Position numbers and translations under genes: made by a program | DNA from: Alloascoidea africana | Lineage: Eukaryota; Ascomycota; Alloascoideomycetes; Alloascoideales; Alloascoideaceae | Reading direction: 5' to 3' | Assembly: GCA_030581615.1 (NCBI GenBank) | Contig: JAKTTT010000023.1 | Location: 245,979 to 309,978 of the forward strand | Length of the DNA: 64,000 nucleotides | Shown: positions 8,963-18,629 of the stretch, piece after piece | How the letters are laid out: the number at the start of each line of letters is the position of its first letter | Position numbering within the stretch: the first letter of the stretch is position 1 | The notes under the pieces: generated by a model | What the model saw: the letters and a program-made list of their open reading frames with translations, nothing else | What the model was told of the DNA's origin: nothing | The model's database searches: none

Positions 8963-10414
8963 TTATGCTTGAAAATGCTTAAAGAACTTTTCAGAATACA
9001 TTTTTCTTATTTTTCTCAGTTTTGCAAGACTCGATTCCATCCTTTCTTTACCAGATTCACCTTGTTGTTTATCATCATTTTCCAACTCTGATTGTGATCG
9101 AGATGGAATAAAATCATCTGGTTCTCTTTTCCGTTTCCTCTGTATTGATTCAACAAGTTTTTCGAATGTTGCAGGTTCTTTTGAACTTGATTTTATGATA
9201 TTAACGTTCGAATCCAAATTCTCTTTGCATTTCGCAACGAGTCTGTCATAAATTTCTTTCCAACCAGGTTCACCATCAGCGGTTGCGTCAATTTTCATGT
9301 CGAATGACCCATTTAATTGATCCTGTTTGTATTTCTTCACAACGCAGCAGAAAGGTCGATGCTGTGCCAGAATGTCAAATTGTGGATATCGCTTGTGGTA
9401 GTAATCCGTTTCCACATCTTCAAGTCCATAAACTCCAGCCAGACCAATCATGTCATCATTATCATCGCCATCTTGAACATCACTTTCCTGTTGTCTCTTG
9501 TAAGAATCAACAAAGGGTTGTAAGGGAACTCTTCGGAAACATGACTCGCACTTTAAAAAAACTGGCTCATCTGGAGTCCTTGTTCTCAATTGTGAATCAC
9601 AGCTCCATCCTGTTATGGCTAGCAAAAACATAGGTTTTAAATCCTCTTCAAGGTCTGCTTTCATTTGATTGCGATCTGCTAGAGTTTGAGCACACTGTTG
9701 CAATTCTTTCATATCTACTCTATCTCCATTGGTAAACTTTAAGATTTCGAATGGAACATGGATTCCCAAATCCCGTAATCTTTGCCATCGGTTGTTAAAC
9801 TCATCATACCATTTGGGACCACTAGAATACGACTGGAGAAGATTATAGAGAGGTGCAGGAGATGGGTACAATTTCCAACAACATGAGTCCAAATGGGAAG
9901 TTTTAAGCAGAGTGGTGTATTTTGATAAAAAAGCCCGTTCCAAATCCGCTGAAATGTCCTCTTCTTCTTTCCCCTTTTTATTGTTGAATTCAGTTTCAAC
10001 AACATCTGAAGGTAGTTTGATAACAAGTCTTTGACCACAGGAAACACATACCAATACGTTTTTCAACTGGGCATGTTCCGAAGTTTGCGCGATCCATCCG
10101 TTTCTAGCAGCTTGTAAAGGTGAAATTTTGGCATATTTCGAGGTTGGAAAATCGGGAATATCCCAATTTGCAAATGTAAATGTTGAAAGTCTTTCTATTA
10201 GTTGGGGTCTGCTCAAAGGATTGTACGTTGATGGTTGTTTTGATTGGGATTGGGATAATACCAAGGACTCGGAAATGGAAGATGGTAATGGGACAGAGCA
10301 CCTGTATTTTTTTCTACTTATCTCGCGAAAGTGCTGGATCGAGTTGTTTATCTCTGTTTCTTGTATCATATTTTTGGTGGTGGTGATGGGAAACCAAGAG
10401 GTTTGTTCACACAT
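8963..10414 (-). CDS. C3HC zinc-finger protein (NIPA/Rsm1 family)
   Basis: A 483-aa protein of the NIPA/Rsm1 family. Residues ~55-180 hold the C3HC zinc finger: RPQLIERLSTFTFANWDIP, a CVSCG pair, and a later HLDSCCWK segment giving the His/Cys ligands. A second, Rsm1-like segment follows around FLKCESCFRRVPLQPF. S. pombe Rsm1 is linked to mRNA export and human NIPA is an F-box-like SCF subunit. The C-terminus is basic (IQRKRKREP), probably a nuclear signal. Two in-frame ATGs are possible, at 10414 (used here) and 10369. The gene is head-to-head with RRN9, with start codons as little as 30 bp apart. Confidence 0.8.
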   Translation of the reverse strand: MCEQTSWFPITTTKNMIQETEINNSIQHFREISRKKYRCSVPLPSSISESLVLSQSQSKQPSTYNPLSRPQLIERLSTFTFANWDIPDFPTSKYAKISPLQAARNGWIAQTSEHAQLKNVLVCVSCGQRLVIKLPSDVVETEFNNKKGKEEEDISADLERAFLSKYTTLLKTSHLDSCCWKLYPSPAPLYNLLQSYSSGPKWYDEFNNRWQRLRDLGIHVPFEILKFTNGDRVDMKELQQCAQTLADRNQMKADLEEDLKPMFLLAITGWSCDSQLRTRTPDEPVFLKCESCFRRVPLQPFVDSYKRQQESDVQDGDDNDDMIGLAGVYGLEDVETDYYHKRYPQFDILAQHRPFCCVVKKYKQDQLNGSFDMKIDATADGEPGWKEIYDRLVAKCKENLDSNVNIIKSSSKEPATFEKLVESIQRKRKREPDDFIPSRSQSELENDDKQQGESGKERMESSLAKLRKIRKMYSEKFFKHFQA

Positions 10415-10444
10415 CCCATCTCTCTTACTTCACACAACCTAAGA

Positions 10445-11686
10445 ATGACCCCCAGTATCAAAAAACCGAAAAGTTCTTTCAAATTGAGGAAAGAAGAAGT
10501 GGAAGCATTACAATTTCTTGAAGATGAATACAGACACAATTTAGCATTACATCTATACGGGACGTATCTTTTCCATAGTAAAAACGCCGAATTCCCACCA
10601 CGCGCTTGGTCAAGTTGGCCAATGCCTGTGGATCAGGTCCCCGATTTGCTTTCGATTCCAGAATACATTGATGATGTGGATCCAACGGTTTTCGAAGCAG
10701 GACCCTATCCTGAGAACGTGTATGAGGTTCATGAGGAAGAAGAAGAGGAGGAGGAGGTTCAATCCACGACACAGAATGAGCAAATGGTCAAGGCACGAAG
10801 AAAGTTGAAACTTGAGTTGAATGCTTGTTATCAGCATAATATGAATGAGAGAATATCTCAAGATAACCAACGGTTAAAAACTTTACAAAAGCAGGAACAG
10901 GGAAAGGGAAAGGGAAAGGGAAAGGATGGGAATGCATTAGAGAACGATTTGATCACTGCAATTGATAGAGAACCAGCAATGCTTTCAGATCTCGTTAGCA
11001 ACAATATTTTACACAAGATTAATACAATGTTGGATACGATTGCCGAGATGAGGACCGCGAATATCCGACCAAGAAAGAAGAAACCGGGTGTCACTGGTGC
11101 CAGTTCTACATCTGCTTCTCCTATGCCATCAAGACAACAAGTCAAAAGAGGCAAATCTAAACCGAAAGATTCTGATACGAGTGGTAGTGAGAGTGAGTAT
11201 ATAGCCGAGAGTGAAAGTGAGAGTGATGAAAGTGGGAATGAACAACCTCAAGCACTCATGGTTGAGGAAACAGGTGGTAGAATGGCTGATATTGTTACCT
11301 CACCACCACGTTTATTCAACTGGAAAGATATTCTTCTCGTTGCGAGTAGTACGATGATCAAGGGGATGGGACGAAGCGATACAAAGGGAGTTGAAAATGC
11401 AACATTACGATGTGTTGAAATCTTCAACATGACGGAAATTGTGACCGAATTAGATGACCACCAACAAGATGAAAAAGACAAGAATGAATTTCGAAAAAAG
11501 GGGGGGAAAATTAAACATCGAAATTTACAAAATCGATTTTCCAAATCAACAATTCAAAAATTCGATAGATTTAAAAGTGAAGTTGTATTAAAAGAAATTG
11601 AAAATATGAGAGATTTTAAATTGTCCAAATTACGAACTGAAGATTTTGCAATTTTTTTAACAAATCCTCCTTATTCCTATTGTTAA
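10445..11686 (+). CDS. RRN9: RNA polymerase I initiation factor Rrn9
   Basis: A 413-aa protein from ATG 10445. The N-terminal block (LALHLYGTYLFHS, then PPRAWSSWPMPVDQVPD) matches the conserved domain of Rrn9, a subunit of the upstream activation factor (UAF) that recruits RNA polymerase I to the rDNA promoter. S. cerevisiae Rrn9 is a little shorter (about 365 aa). The middle holds an acidic run (EEEEEEEE) and a GKGKGKGK tract encoded by four tandem GGAAAG units (10901-10924), then an acidic Ser/Glu region. The frame is open upstream to about 10331, but that part lies antisense to the neighbouring gene and has no ATG, so ATG 10445 is preferred. Confidence 0.8.
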   Translation: MTPSIKKPKSSFKLRKEEVEALQFLEDEYRHNLALHLYGTYLFHSKNAEFPPRAWSSWPMPVDQVPDLLSIPEYIDDVDPTVFEAGPYPENVYEVHEEEEEEEEVQSTTQNEQMVKARRKLKLELNACYQHNMNERISQDNQRLKTLQKQEQGKGKGKGKDGNALENDLITAIDREPAMLSDLVSNNILHKINTMLDTIAEMRTANIRPRKKKPGVTGASSTSASPMPSRQQVKRGKSKPKDSDTSGSESEYIAESESESDESGNEQPQALMVEETGGRMADIVTSPPRLFNWKDILLVASSTMIKGMGRSDTKGVENATLRCVEIFNMTEIVTELDDHQQDEKDKNEFRKKGGKIKHRNLQNRFSKSTIQKFDRFKSEVVLKEIENMRDFKLSKLRTEDFAIFLTNPPYSYC

Positions 11687-11836
11687 GTTTTTAAAAAATT
11701 CTCTATAAAATTGCATTTCTCTTCTTTTTTTTCTTTCTTGTATATTATGATTTATATAACTCTTTAACCTTTCCATCGTCAAAAAAAAAAAATTCATGTG
11801 AAAATTTGAGTTATGTGGATTGGGATTGGGATGGGG

Positions 11837-14540
11837 TTAGAGCAAAACAACAGGGAATTTATAATCAAATTGATCTTTTACCTCATTCCCATCTGAATTT
11901 GTATAAGAAATTCGTACTCTCAATTTTACATTTGCACCTTGTTTCCCCGAAATTTTCAACATTTGGGTTGCACCACCATTACCACCACCACCTTGTTGTG
12001 AATATGAAATGTTTGTGTTTGATATTGGAGACAATTGTAATTTTTGAGATTTTGGAACTGCAACAAGCATTGATAAATTGGTTATTGTTGATGATGATGA
12101 AGTTGAATTGAATTTCGCCGTTATTGTTACTGATCCTTGTCCTATTGTTGAAGCAAGAGGAGTAAATGAAATGTCAAGATTTGGTGAACTGTATGCCGAG
12201 TAAGTTTCACCCTCTGCTTCTGCAGCAGCAGTAGCAGCAGGACTGTTTGCTTCAAATGCTTGTGGAGATGAAAGAGATGACAATTGGGATGAAATTCCAG
12301 GCGGAGAAGATACGCTATTATTAGAAGAATTTGAAATTGTTGCAGTTGGAGAAGGACCAAACAGATCCAAAATCGATTGATTTGTGGTTTTCGTGGCTGA
12401 TATAGGTGCAGCTGAAGTTGCAGTAGATGCTGATGTTGGTGCCTGTGTCGAGGTAGAAGTTGTTGTGGAGGATCCAAAAATATCAGATAGTAAATCAACA
12501 CTATTTTGTGTTGGATGAGGAGGAGTTGGTGGCATATTTTTGTTATTTCCTGATGAATTACCATCATCAATCAAATCCAACAGAAAATCCTCTGTTTTAA
12601 CCATTTGTTTTTTTTTATTTGATTTATCTGCTCCACGACCTTGAGAATTCAAAGGTTTATTAAGAGATTCTGCAACTTTTTCTCTTATTGGAGGAGCCGG
12701 CATATGATCCAAAACCGGTTTTTTAACATTTGGTTGAGTTCCAATAATTGTCAAATATTCACAAACACGTTGTTGAATTTCCACATTCAAATCTTTAATT
12801 TTTGTCTTTATAACTTGACGAATTTTTTCAATATAACGGGCATTACCAGTGGAGAATTTTGTACTTAATTTAATAAGTGCAGTTAAAATGTAAAGAACAA
12901 TTGTTTCTGTTGCATAGGGAGATTTTAAAATTGTATCATAAAGCTCCACGATATCGGATTCCGTTACAGTAATCACTGTTTCTTCATCTTCAAAAGAACC
13001 ACCGGATAGTAATATATCTGCATATTCACCAGAAGACCAAATTCCCACCAACAATAGGGATTCTTGAGTAATATCATTTTTAATCGTGACGTAAAGTTTT
13101 TGAACAACGTATTTTTTCATTGCAATTTCTGTTGTTTGCATCAACAAAGCCAAAAAATCTGAAACGACTTGTTCAGTTACAAAACTTCCTGCAACTTTAA
13201 GCATACGAAGTAAAGTATCGAATCTCCATCGCAAATTTGGAGAATAATTTTCCGCAGCTAGAGATAATTGGGTTGTTATATAGGGTTTAAATTCGGAATC
13301 ACAACGTTCCAAAAAAGTTAGCAATTCTCTTGTCAAGACTCTAACGTTTTGATCATTTATTATTGCAAATGAAAGTTCCAAAGCTCTTCTTCGAATACTA
13401 ATATCTGAATCATCAAGACATCCAATGATTGTTTGTCGATGTCTTTGTACAGCAAGAGGTTCAATTTCGATAACTTTTAGTAAAGTGTTAAGGGCAACGT
13501 ATCGTGTATTGTTATCCTTATTTGCCAAAAATTTGCCCAAAATGTTTACACCCAAGACTCTTAAACCTGATTCGGATTCCGTATTGAAGATTGTTCGAAC
13601 AGCTTCGTATAACACTGCATTACCAACGTTTTTGGAAGAATCCGTGTTGGAAGTGACCTGGGCCAAAATATCGTTCATTTGTTCTGAAGCGGTAACATCT
13701 CCTTCTGCCAATATGGATAACAAATGTAAGATTTTCACTTGAAGGAAAGGATCTGTGACTCCAAGAACGTCATGTTCAGGAGTATAACCTGCACTGTTGA
13801 GAGCTTTCAAATGCCTGACAAGGTTTGGGATGTACTGTCTGAAATCCACAATGAGGTCGGGATCCTGGTTACAGAGTTCTTCTACCAGATCCAATGTGGA
13901 CAAGAGAACGCCATGGTTTCGATCATTCAGTAGTAATTTGGCTTTATCGACAAAGATTTCCGCAAAATCGGGGACTTTGCGTACGATTCGAGAAGCACAT
14001 AGAGCAGCTTTTTTCTTAAGATAAGGATTTGGAGAAGAGATTATCTTTTCGATATCGGTATACAGGTCTCTAGAAAGTTCTGGTGAGGCAATGTTTCCCA
14101 GAGTACATAGAGCCAACCCCACGACGAATTGGTTTGGATGGTTCAAATCGCTAAAAAAATAACGGTTTTGGTTAGAATTGAAAAGTGCATATATATACAA
14201 AGAGAAGAGTTACTTACTTGTTGAGAGAGTTTGTCAAAAGGGTCAAAACCTCCTGGTTTTCATCCAGTAGTAGCATTGTGCCCAGATAACCCAACCGTTT
14301 ATCGACAAAATGGTTAGAGGCCAGCAGTTTGAGACATTCGACCTGGCCAAAATGGGTTCGCTCGCCTAGAGTGAACAGATATAGTAGTTTTGCAATGTTT
14401 TGTCGTCTCAAGGAGATGTCAGTAAAGTCCTCCCGGAAGGAGGTTCTGATGGCTGCGGATTCGCGCTGGATCGTGGCACGTTCGTCGGCTATGGTCTTGG
14501 CCGCCCTGACGGACTTGATAAAGGACTTGAGAGACGTCAT
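11837..14540 (-). CDS. APL4: AP-1 clathrin adaptor gamma subunit, one intron
   Basis: The large gamma subunit of the AP-1 adaptor, which sorts clathrin cargo between trans-Golgi and endosomes. Exon 1 (14540-14218) encodes [20 protein letters not shown], the diagnostic gamma-adaptin start. A 67-nt intron (14217-14151; GTAAGT donor, TTCTAAC branch, TTTTTTTAG acceptor) joins to exon 2 (14150-11837) and restores the family sequence [20 protein letters not shown]. The product is about 878 aa: a HEAT-like trunk to ~600, a low-complexity Ser/Thr hinge, and a gamma-ear domain at ~755-878 ([11 protein letters not shown] to the end) that binds accessory proteins. The frame is open upstream only from a GTG, so ATG 14540 is chosen. 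It is divergent from the arrestin gene, 221 bp away. Confidence 0.93.
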
Positions 14541-14730
14541 TGGGGCACTGGAGACACTGGCTGGACACTGGCTGGACACTAGCTGGGGGACACCAGATGT
14601 TGTGGTTCTGGAGAGTCTGGCTGGTGTGTTGGCATTGGCACCTGTATGGGTGCATGGGTGTTTGACACCCTCCCCCCAGGTTTAGGTCCGGGGGTTTTTC
14701 ACCTCCAGAGCATCAGCCAACCCTCGATAT

Positions 14731-14761
14731 CAGCACCAGCACCAGCACCAGCACCAGCACC
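14731..14761. repeat. CACCAG hexanucleotide repeat in arrestin leader
   Basis: Five near-perfect CAGCAC/CACCAG units end directly at the arrestin start codon (ATG 14762). The repeat lies in the predicted 5' leader of the mRNA. Confidence 0.9.
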
Positions 14762-17700
14762 ATGCCTCTGTTCCACAGGGCCAGGCGGCCCTCCGCGACG
14801 CCCAGTGGCAGCGACACCAGCTCGCTGCGGCCGGAGCCGTCGTCCCCGTCGTCCGTCCCGTCCAGCCCCGGCGCCAGTCCCGGCGGTGGTGTGCTGGAGG
14901 AGTCCAGTATCATGTCCAGGCACAAGTCCCGGACCAAGTCCAAGACCAAGACCAAGACCAAATCCCAATCGGCCAGGGCTGCCCAGGCCGCGGCCCAGGC
15001 CCGGCTCCACGACTACCTGTCGTCCAAGGGCCTGTGCGACCCAGTTCCCATCTCGGGGCCGCAGTCGTCGCCTCCCCTGGGGCCGTCGTCGCCAGGCTCG
15101 ACCTCAGGGTCAATCTCAGGCTCAAGTTCAAGCTCAAGCTCTTCGTCTCCCACATTTCTATTGTCGTCATCGCAGCCCCTGGTGTTTCTGCCCTCCAGGG
15201 TCACGTCCTCCAACTCGTATCTCGAGGCCCTCCAGGACATCCCGGCCATCGGGCCCTTTGCCCCCGGTCTGGATCCGCAGCAGCAGCAGGAGCAGGAGCA
15301 GGAGCAGGACGATGACACGGACACAAACACCCTGAGCGGGACAAATGGCACGGCCACGCCCACGAAGCGAGCCCGGACAGCGGCAGACGACCGGACCACG
15401 CCGCTGACTCTCGCTCTGGTGCTGTCGGTGCCCAGAGCGTATCCCGTCCGGCTGCTGGAGGCGACGCTGACGGCCAGAGCCCGGATCGACTGGCCGCACG
15501 GGCTGCCCCCGGCCAAACAGGACCTGTGCGAGACGTTCGAGCTGGGCCGGCTGGCGTGGTCTCTGTTTGCGGCCCCGGGCTTGTCTTCAACATCAGCTTC
15601 AGCTTCAAGCTCAAGCTTGGGTTCAAGCTCCAGGACCAGTCCGTGCGAGCCTCCGCTGTTTGGAGCCGACTACTTTGTCCCGCTGGACCAGCACCAGACG
15701 GCTCTCCAGTACTCGGACCTTCGCACCGTGAGCCCGCCCGCGGTGTTTCGCCAGAACCGCCTGCTCGCGGGCCCCAGCTCGTCCTCGCCAGCTTCCCCAG
15801 GTTCCCCAGGTCCAGGTTCCCCAGGTCCAGCTTCACCGGCCCGCGACCAGCACGGCCTCAGCCGCTGGTCTTCGATCCGGTCGCACCTCACGTCCTCGGG
15901 CTCCTCAGGCTCCTCAGGCTTCTCGGGGTCGCCAGGGTCGCCAGGGTCGCCGCCGCTCACGCCGTCCATCTCGGCGTCGTCCCAGCCCTCGTTCGCCGTG
16001 TTCCAGCCCGGCAAGTACGTGTATCTGCTGCCCGTCCAGTTCCCGCAGTCCGTGCCCGAGTCCGTCGAGGCGCCCCACGCCGCCATCAGCTACGCCGTCA
16101 GCTTCCAGCTGTCGCGGCCGCTGTCGTCGAAGCTGTCGTCGCTGGCCCTGTCCAAGACGCTGTCGTCGCGGCATTCGCTCACGCTGGTGCGCCAGCCGCC
16201 GTCGCACGCAGACTCGCTCCAGGACCACCCCATCTACATCAACCGGGTCTGGGGCGACGTGCTGTCCTACGAAATCACCTTTCCGCACAAGTACGTGCCG
16301 CTGGGCTCCGAGCTGGATATGAACATCCGGCTGGTCCCGCTGGACAAGGGCATCGCCGTGCACAGAATCAAAATCTACGTGGTGGAGCGTGCAGAGTACT
16401 CGTCCAAAGACCTGCGGTACGAATGGGAGGACGGTGAGGTCCGCTACTCGAACAAGCCTGCAGAGAGAAGAGTGCTGATATTCGACAAAAAGGCAATCAC
16501 ACGGGAAAAACTGAAGCAGATGGCAAAGGACAGTGCAAAGGGCTTTAATGATGACGATGAGTACAAGCGCAACGTGGATTATAACCTCATGGCGCCCTCC
16601 TATGTTGAGAGCGAGGGCCCGGGACAAGCAGATAAGGAAAGGGAAAAGGAAAAGAGCCTCGACAATCTGGTCGTCTCCCAGCCCACGGCCATCGCCTGTA
16701 AGCTCCAGTTCATCTCCGCGTCCTCGGAAACGTGGACGTCGGACCCTGCAAACCATTTCGTGAAGAGCGAAGAAGAGCCTGTGCCTGAGGCCGGTTCGTC
16801 CTCATCGTCCGTGCCTGTGGGGCCCTACGCAAACGTGGCCGGAATCCCTGCTTCAAATTCAAATCCAACCAGTGGGAAAAGCAGACACCAGGTGGGTTTA
16901 TACCCGGATTCCTGTAATTCAGCCCATATAAGAGTCCATCATCGTCTTCAAATTGCATTTCGAATCTCGAAAAAAGATGAAAAGCCCAAAAAGGACGGAG
17001 TATCGTGTAAAATCAGACATTATGAAGTGATTGTGGACACGCCCATTCATCTGCTTTCGCGCCATTGTCGAGATGAAAATTTGGATCTACCAAGCTACTA
17101 CAATCTTGCTGCTTCCGCTTCTGCTTCGGCTTCTGCTTCGGCTTCAGCCTCACCTTTTATACCACCAGGAGGCATGGGGGATGGTATGCTGGGAGATGAC
17201 GACTGTGGAGTTCTTTTCGATGAAAATCTCTATCGCTCACAGTCGGCCTGTTCTTGGAACTCCGACATGAGTCTCTCGTTTTTTGGAACTCCTGAAATCC
17301 CACCGTCGTTCCAAGAAGCCATAAACTTGCCTCCTTATTTACCATATGGCTCGGAAAGTGGAATCGCGACTCCGGTCCCGCGCAACAATACAAACTCGGA
17401 AGCTGAAGCTGACGCTGATGCTGATGCTGATGCTGAAGCTGAAGTTGATGCTGGTATCGGAGATCACATCTCGACATTGTCCTTAAGCCCGGCGGTTAGC
17501 AACAGAGAGCCCGAGCACTCCCGACAAGAGAGCAAATTGAGCATAGCTTTTTCCACTGGAGACGAACTCAAAGATCATAATCCTGATTCAGTTGAACCCG
17601 AAACTGAATCGCGAAAAGATGCTAGAAGACCATCCCGTGGAACCCAACTTTCCAACACCACTCCCAGGTCAAGATCTTTGGTTACAAGTACGAGACTCCA

Positions 17701-18340
17701 ACTTGATTCGCCAAACCTGACCCGATCAGGAAGCATCAGTATCGATTCTGTCTTTGAAAACCACCCGTTCCCGTTTGTCGAAGGTGAGGAAGTCCCACCT
17801 CCACCGAATTATGACGACGTGGTTCTCGATTCGTCCGGTGGAGACTCGACTGTAAGTTCCCTGGCATCTGGCCTGGCATCCTCGTCGCTTTCCGACTCTT
17901 GCCAACCTCTCAATGAAGAGACCGATAGCACACAACCGGAAGAGTCCAAACAGCAGCAGCAACAACAACAACGTCCAAAGTCGCTCCTGGGAACGCTTTT
18001 ACCATTTGCCTTTGGAAGAAGACAAACAACCCCCGGATTGTCCCAATCCCCATCTTCCAGCTCCTCGTTATCTCTATCTCTGACCAACAAGCTCAAATCT
18101 ACAGGCACAAGTCCAAGTCCAAATCCAAATCCAACCTCTTCAACCTCGTCCCTTGGCTCCTCCTCCAGCTCATCCCCCGATAAAGCACATTCCGCGGGCA
18201 CAACCAGTGAACGAAGAAGACGTGGCACGACAAGTGCATCACAGGCACCAGCGGTGGATGACACGGATGTTTATAGTTCGAATAATCGTATCTTTTCTGA
18301 AATCTCGGATATACAAAATGCCGACATTTTGCATTATTGA
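14762..18340 (+). CDS. Large alpha-arrestin (ART-type ubiquitin ligase adaptor)
   Basis: A 1192-aa alpha-arrestin. Such proteins recruit Rsp5/NEDD4-type ubiquitin ligases to plasma-membrane transporters for endocytosis. Arrestin strands start near residue 215 (TPLTLALVLSVPRAYPVRLL), are split by a Ser/Pro/Gly-rich insertion (~275-410), resume at GKYVYLLPVQFP, and reach the conserved core VWGDVLSYEITFPHKYVPLG. A second arrestin domain ends with RHYEVIVDTPIHLLSRHC. A PPNY motif (PPxY, near residue 1015) is the expected WW-domain ligand. The long tail has polyQ, SASA and ADAD dipeptide runs. The first ~1.8 kb is strongly GC-rich and the rest is AT-richer, all in one open frame. The exact paralogue (Aly, Rod or Art1 type) is not resolved. 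Confidence 0.88.
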   Translation: MPLFHRARRPSATPSGSDTSSLRPEPSSPSSVPSSPGASPGGGVLEESSIMSRHKSRTKSKTKTKTKSQSARAAQAAAQARLHDYLSSKGLCDPVPISGPQSSPPLGPSSPGSTSGSISGSSSSSSSSSPTFLLSSSQPLVFLPSRVTSSNSYLEALQDIPAIGPFAPGLDPQQQQEQEQEQDDDTDTNTLSGTNGTATPTKRARTAADDRTTPLTLALVLSVPRAYPVRLLEATLTARARIDWPHGLPPAKQDLCETFELGRLAWSLFAAPGLSSTSASASSSSLGSSSRTSPCEPPLFGADYFVPLDQHQTALQYSDLRTVSPPAVFRQNRLLAGPSSSSPASPGSPGPGSPGPASPARDQHGLSRWSSIRSHLTSSGSSGSSGFSGSPGSPGSPPLTPSISASSQPSFAVFQPGKYVYLLPVQFPQSVPESVEAPHAAISYAVSFQLSRPLSSKLSSLALSKTLSSRHSLTLVRQPPSHADSLQDHPIYINRVWGDVLSYEITFPHKYVPLGSELDMNIRLVPLDKGIAVHRIKIYVVERAEYSSKDLRYEWEDGEVRYSNKPAERRVLIFDKKAITREKLKQMAKDSAKGFNDDDEYKRNVDYNLMAPSYVESEGPGQADKEREKEKSLDNLVVSQPTAIACKLQFISASSETWTSDPANHFVKSEEEPVPEAGSSSSSVPVGPYANVAGIPASNSNPTSGKSRHQVGLYPDSCNSAHIRVHHRLQIAFRISKKDEKPKKDGVSCKIRHYEVIVDTPIHLLSRHCRDENLDLPSYYNLAASASASASASASASPFIPPGGMGDGMLGDDDCGVLFDENLYRSQSACSWNSDMSLSFFGTPEIPPSFQEAINLPPYLPYGSESGIATPVPRNNTNSEAEADADADADAEAEVDAGIGDHISTLSLSPAVSNREPEHSRQESKLSIAFSTGDELKDHNPDSVEPETESRKDARRPSRGTQLSNTTPRSRSLVTSTRLQLDSPNLTRSGSISIDSVFENHPFPFVEGEEVPPPPNYDDVVLDSSGGDSTVSSLASGLASSSLSDSCQPLNEETDSTQPEESKQQQQQQQRPKSLLGTLLPFAFGRRQTTPGLSQSPSSSSSLSLSLTNKLKSTGTSPSPNPNPTSSTSSLGSSSSSSPDKAHSAGTTSERRRRGTTSASQAPAVDDTDVYSSNNRIFSEISDIQNADILHY

Positions 18341-18629
18341 TTGACTGTTTAATGACTTTTTAGTATTACTCTTTTCCCCCTCTTTTCATCTTTTATTTTA
18401 TTTTATTTTATTTTACTTTTTTGTGATATCTTAGTTATGTGCTTTTTTTTACTTTTTTTTCAGTGCTTTGTTGTGTTTTGTTCTTTATCCAATTCCAGGC
18501 TTAATAGATAAAGTTAATGAGTGATGCGTATGATGTAAGCCAAAGCTTTTTTCCTCTTCTTCTTCCTAACCTCCAGACTATCCCACTTACACTCAACTCA
18601 TCCTGAAAAAAAAAAAAAAATTAGAGGGC
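18341..18629. promoter_or_regulatory. Arrestin 3' end and NOB1 promoter region
   Basis: A 289-bp stretch with a TTTTA pentanucleotide run near 18390-18415 and a run of A residues directly before NOB1. An ATGATGT followed by CTGA about 90 nt later resembles C/D snoRNA boxes, but there is no closing stem, so no snoRNA is called. Confidence 0.35.

Noticed and set aside
14600-16800. Many long open frames on both strands
   Set aside because: GC-rich, repeat-rich DNA lacks stop codons; only the alpha-arrestin frame has domain motifs and continues for 1192 codons.
18515-18612. ATGATGT and CTGA suggesting a C/D snoRNA
   Set aside because: C box imperfect, no terminal stem and no clear guide element; the sequence is a promoter-like pyrimidine stretch.
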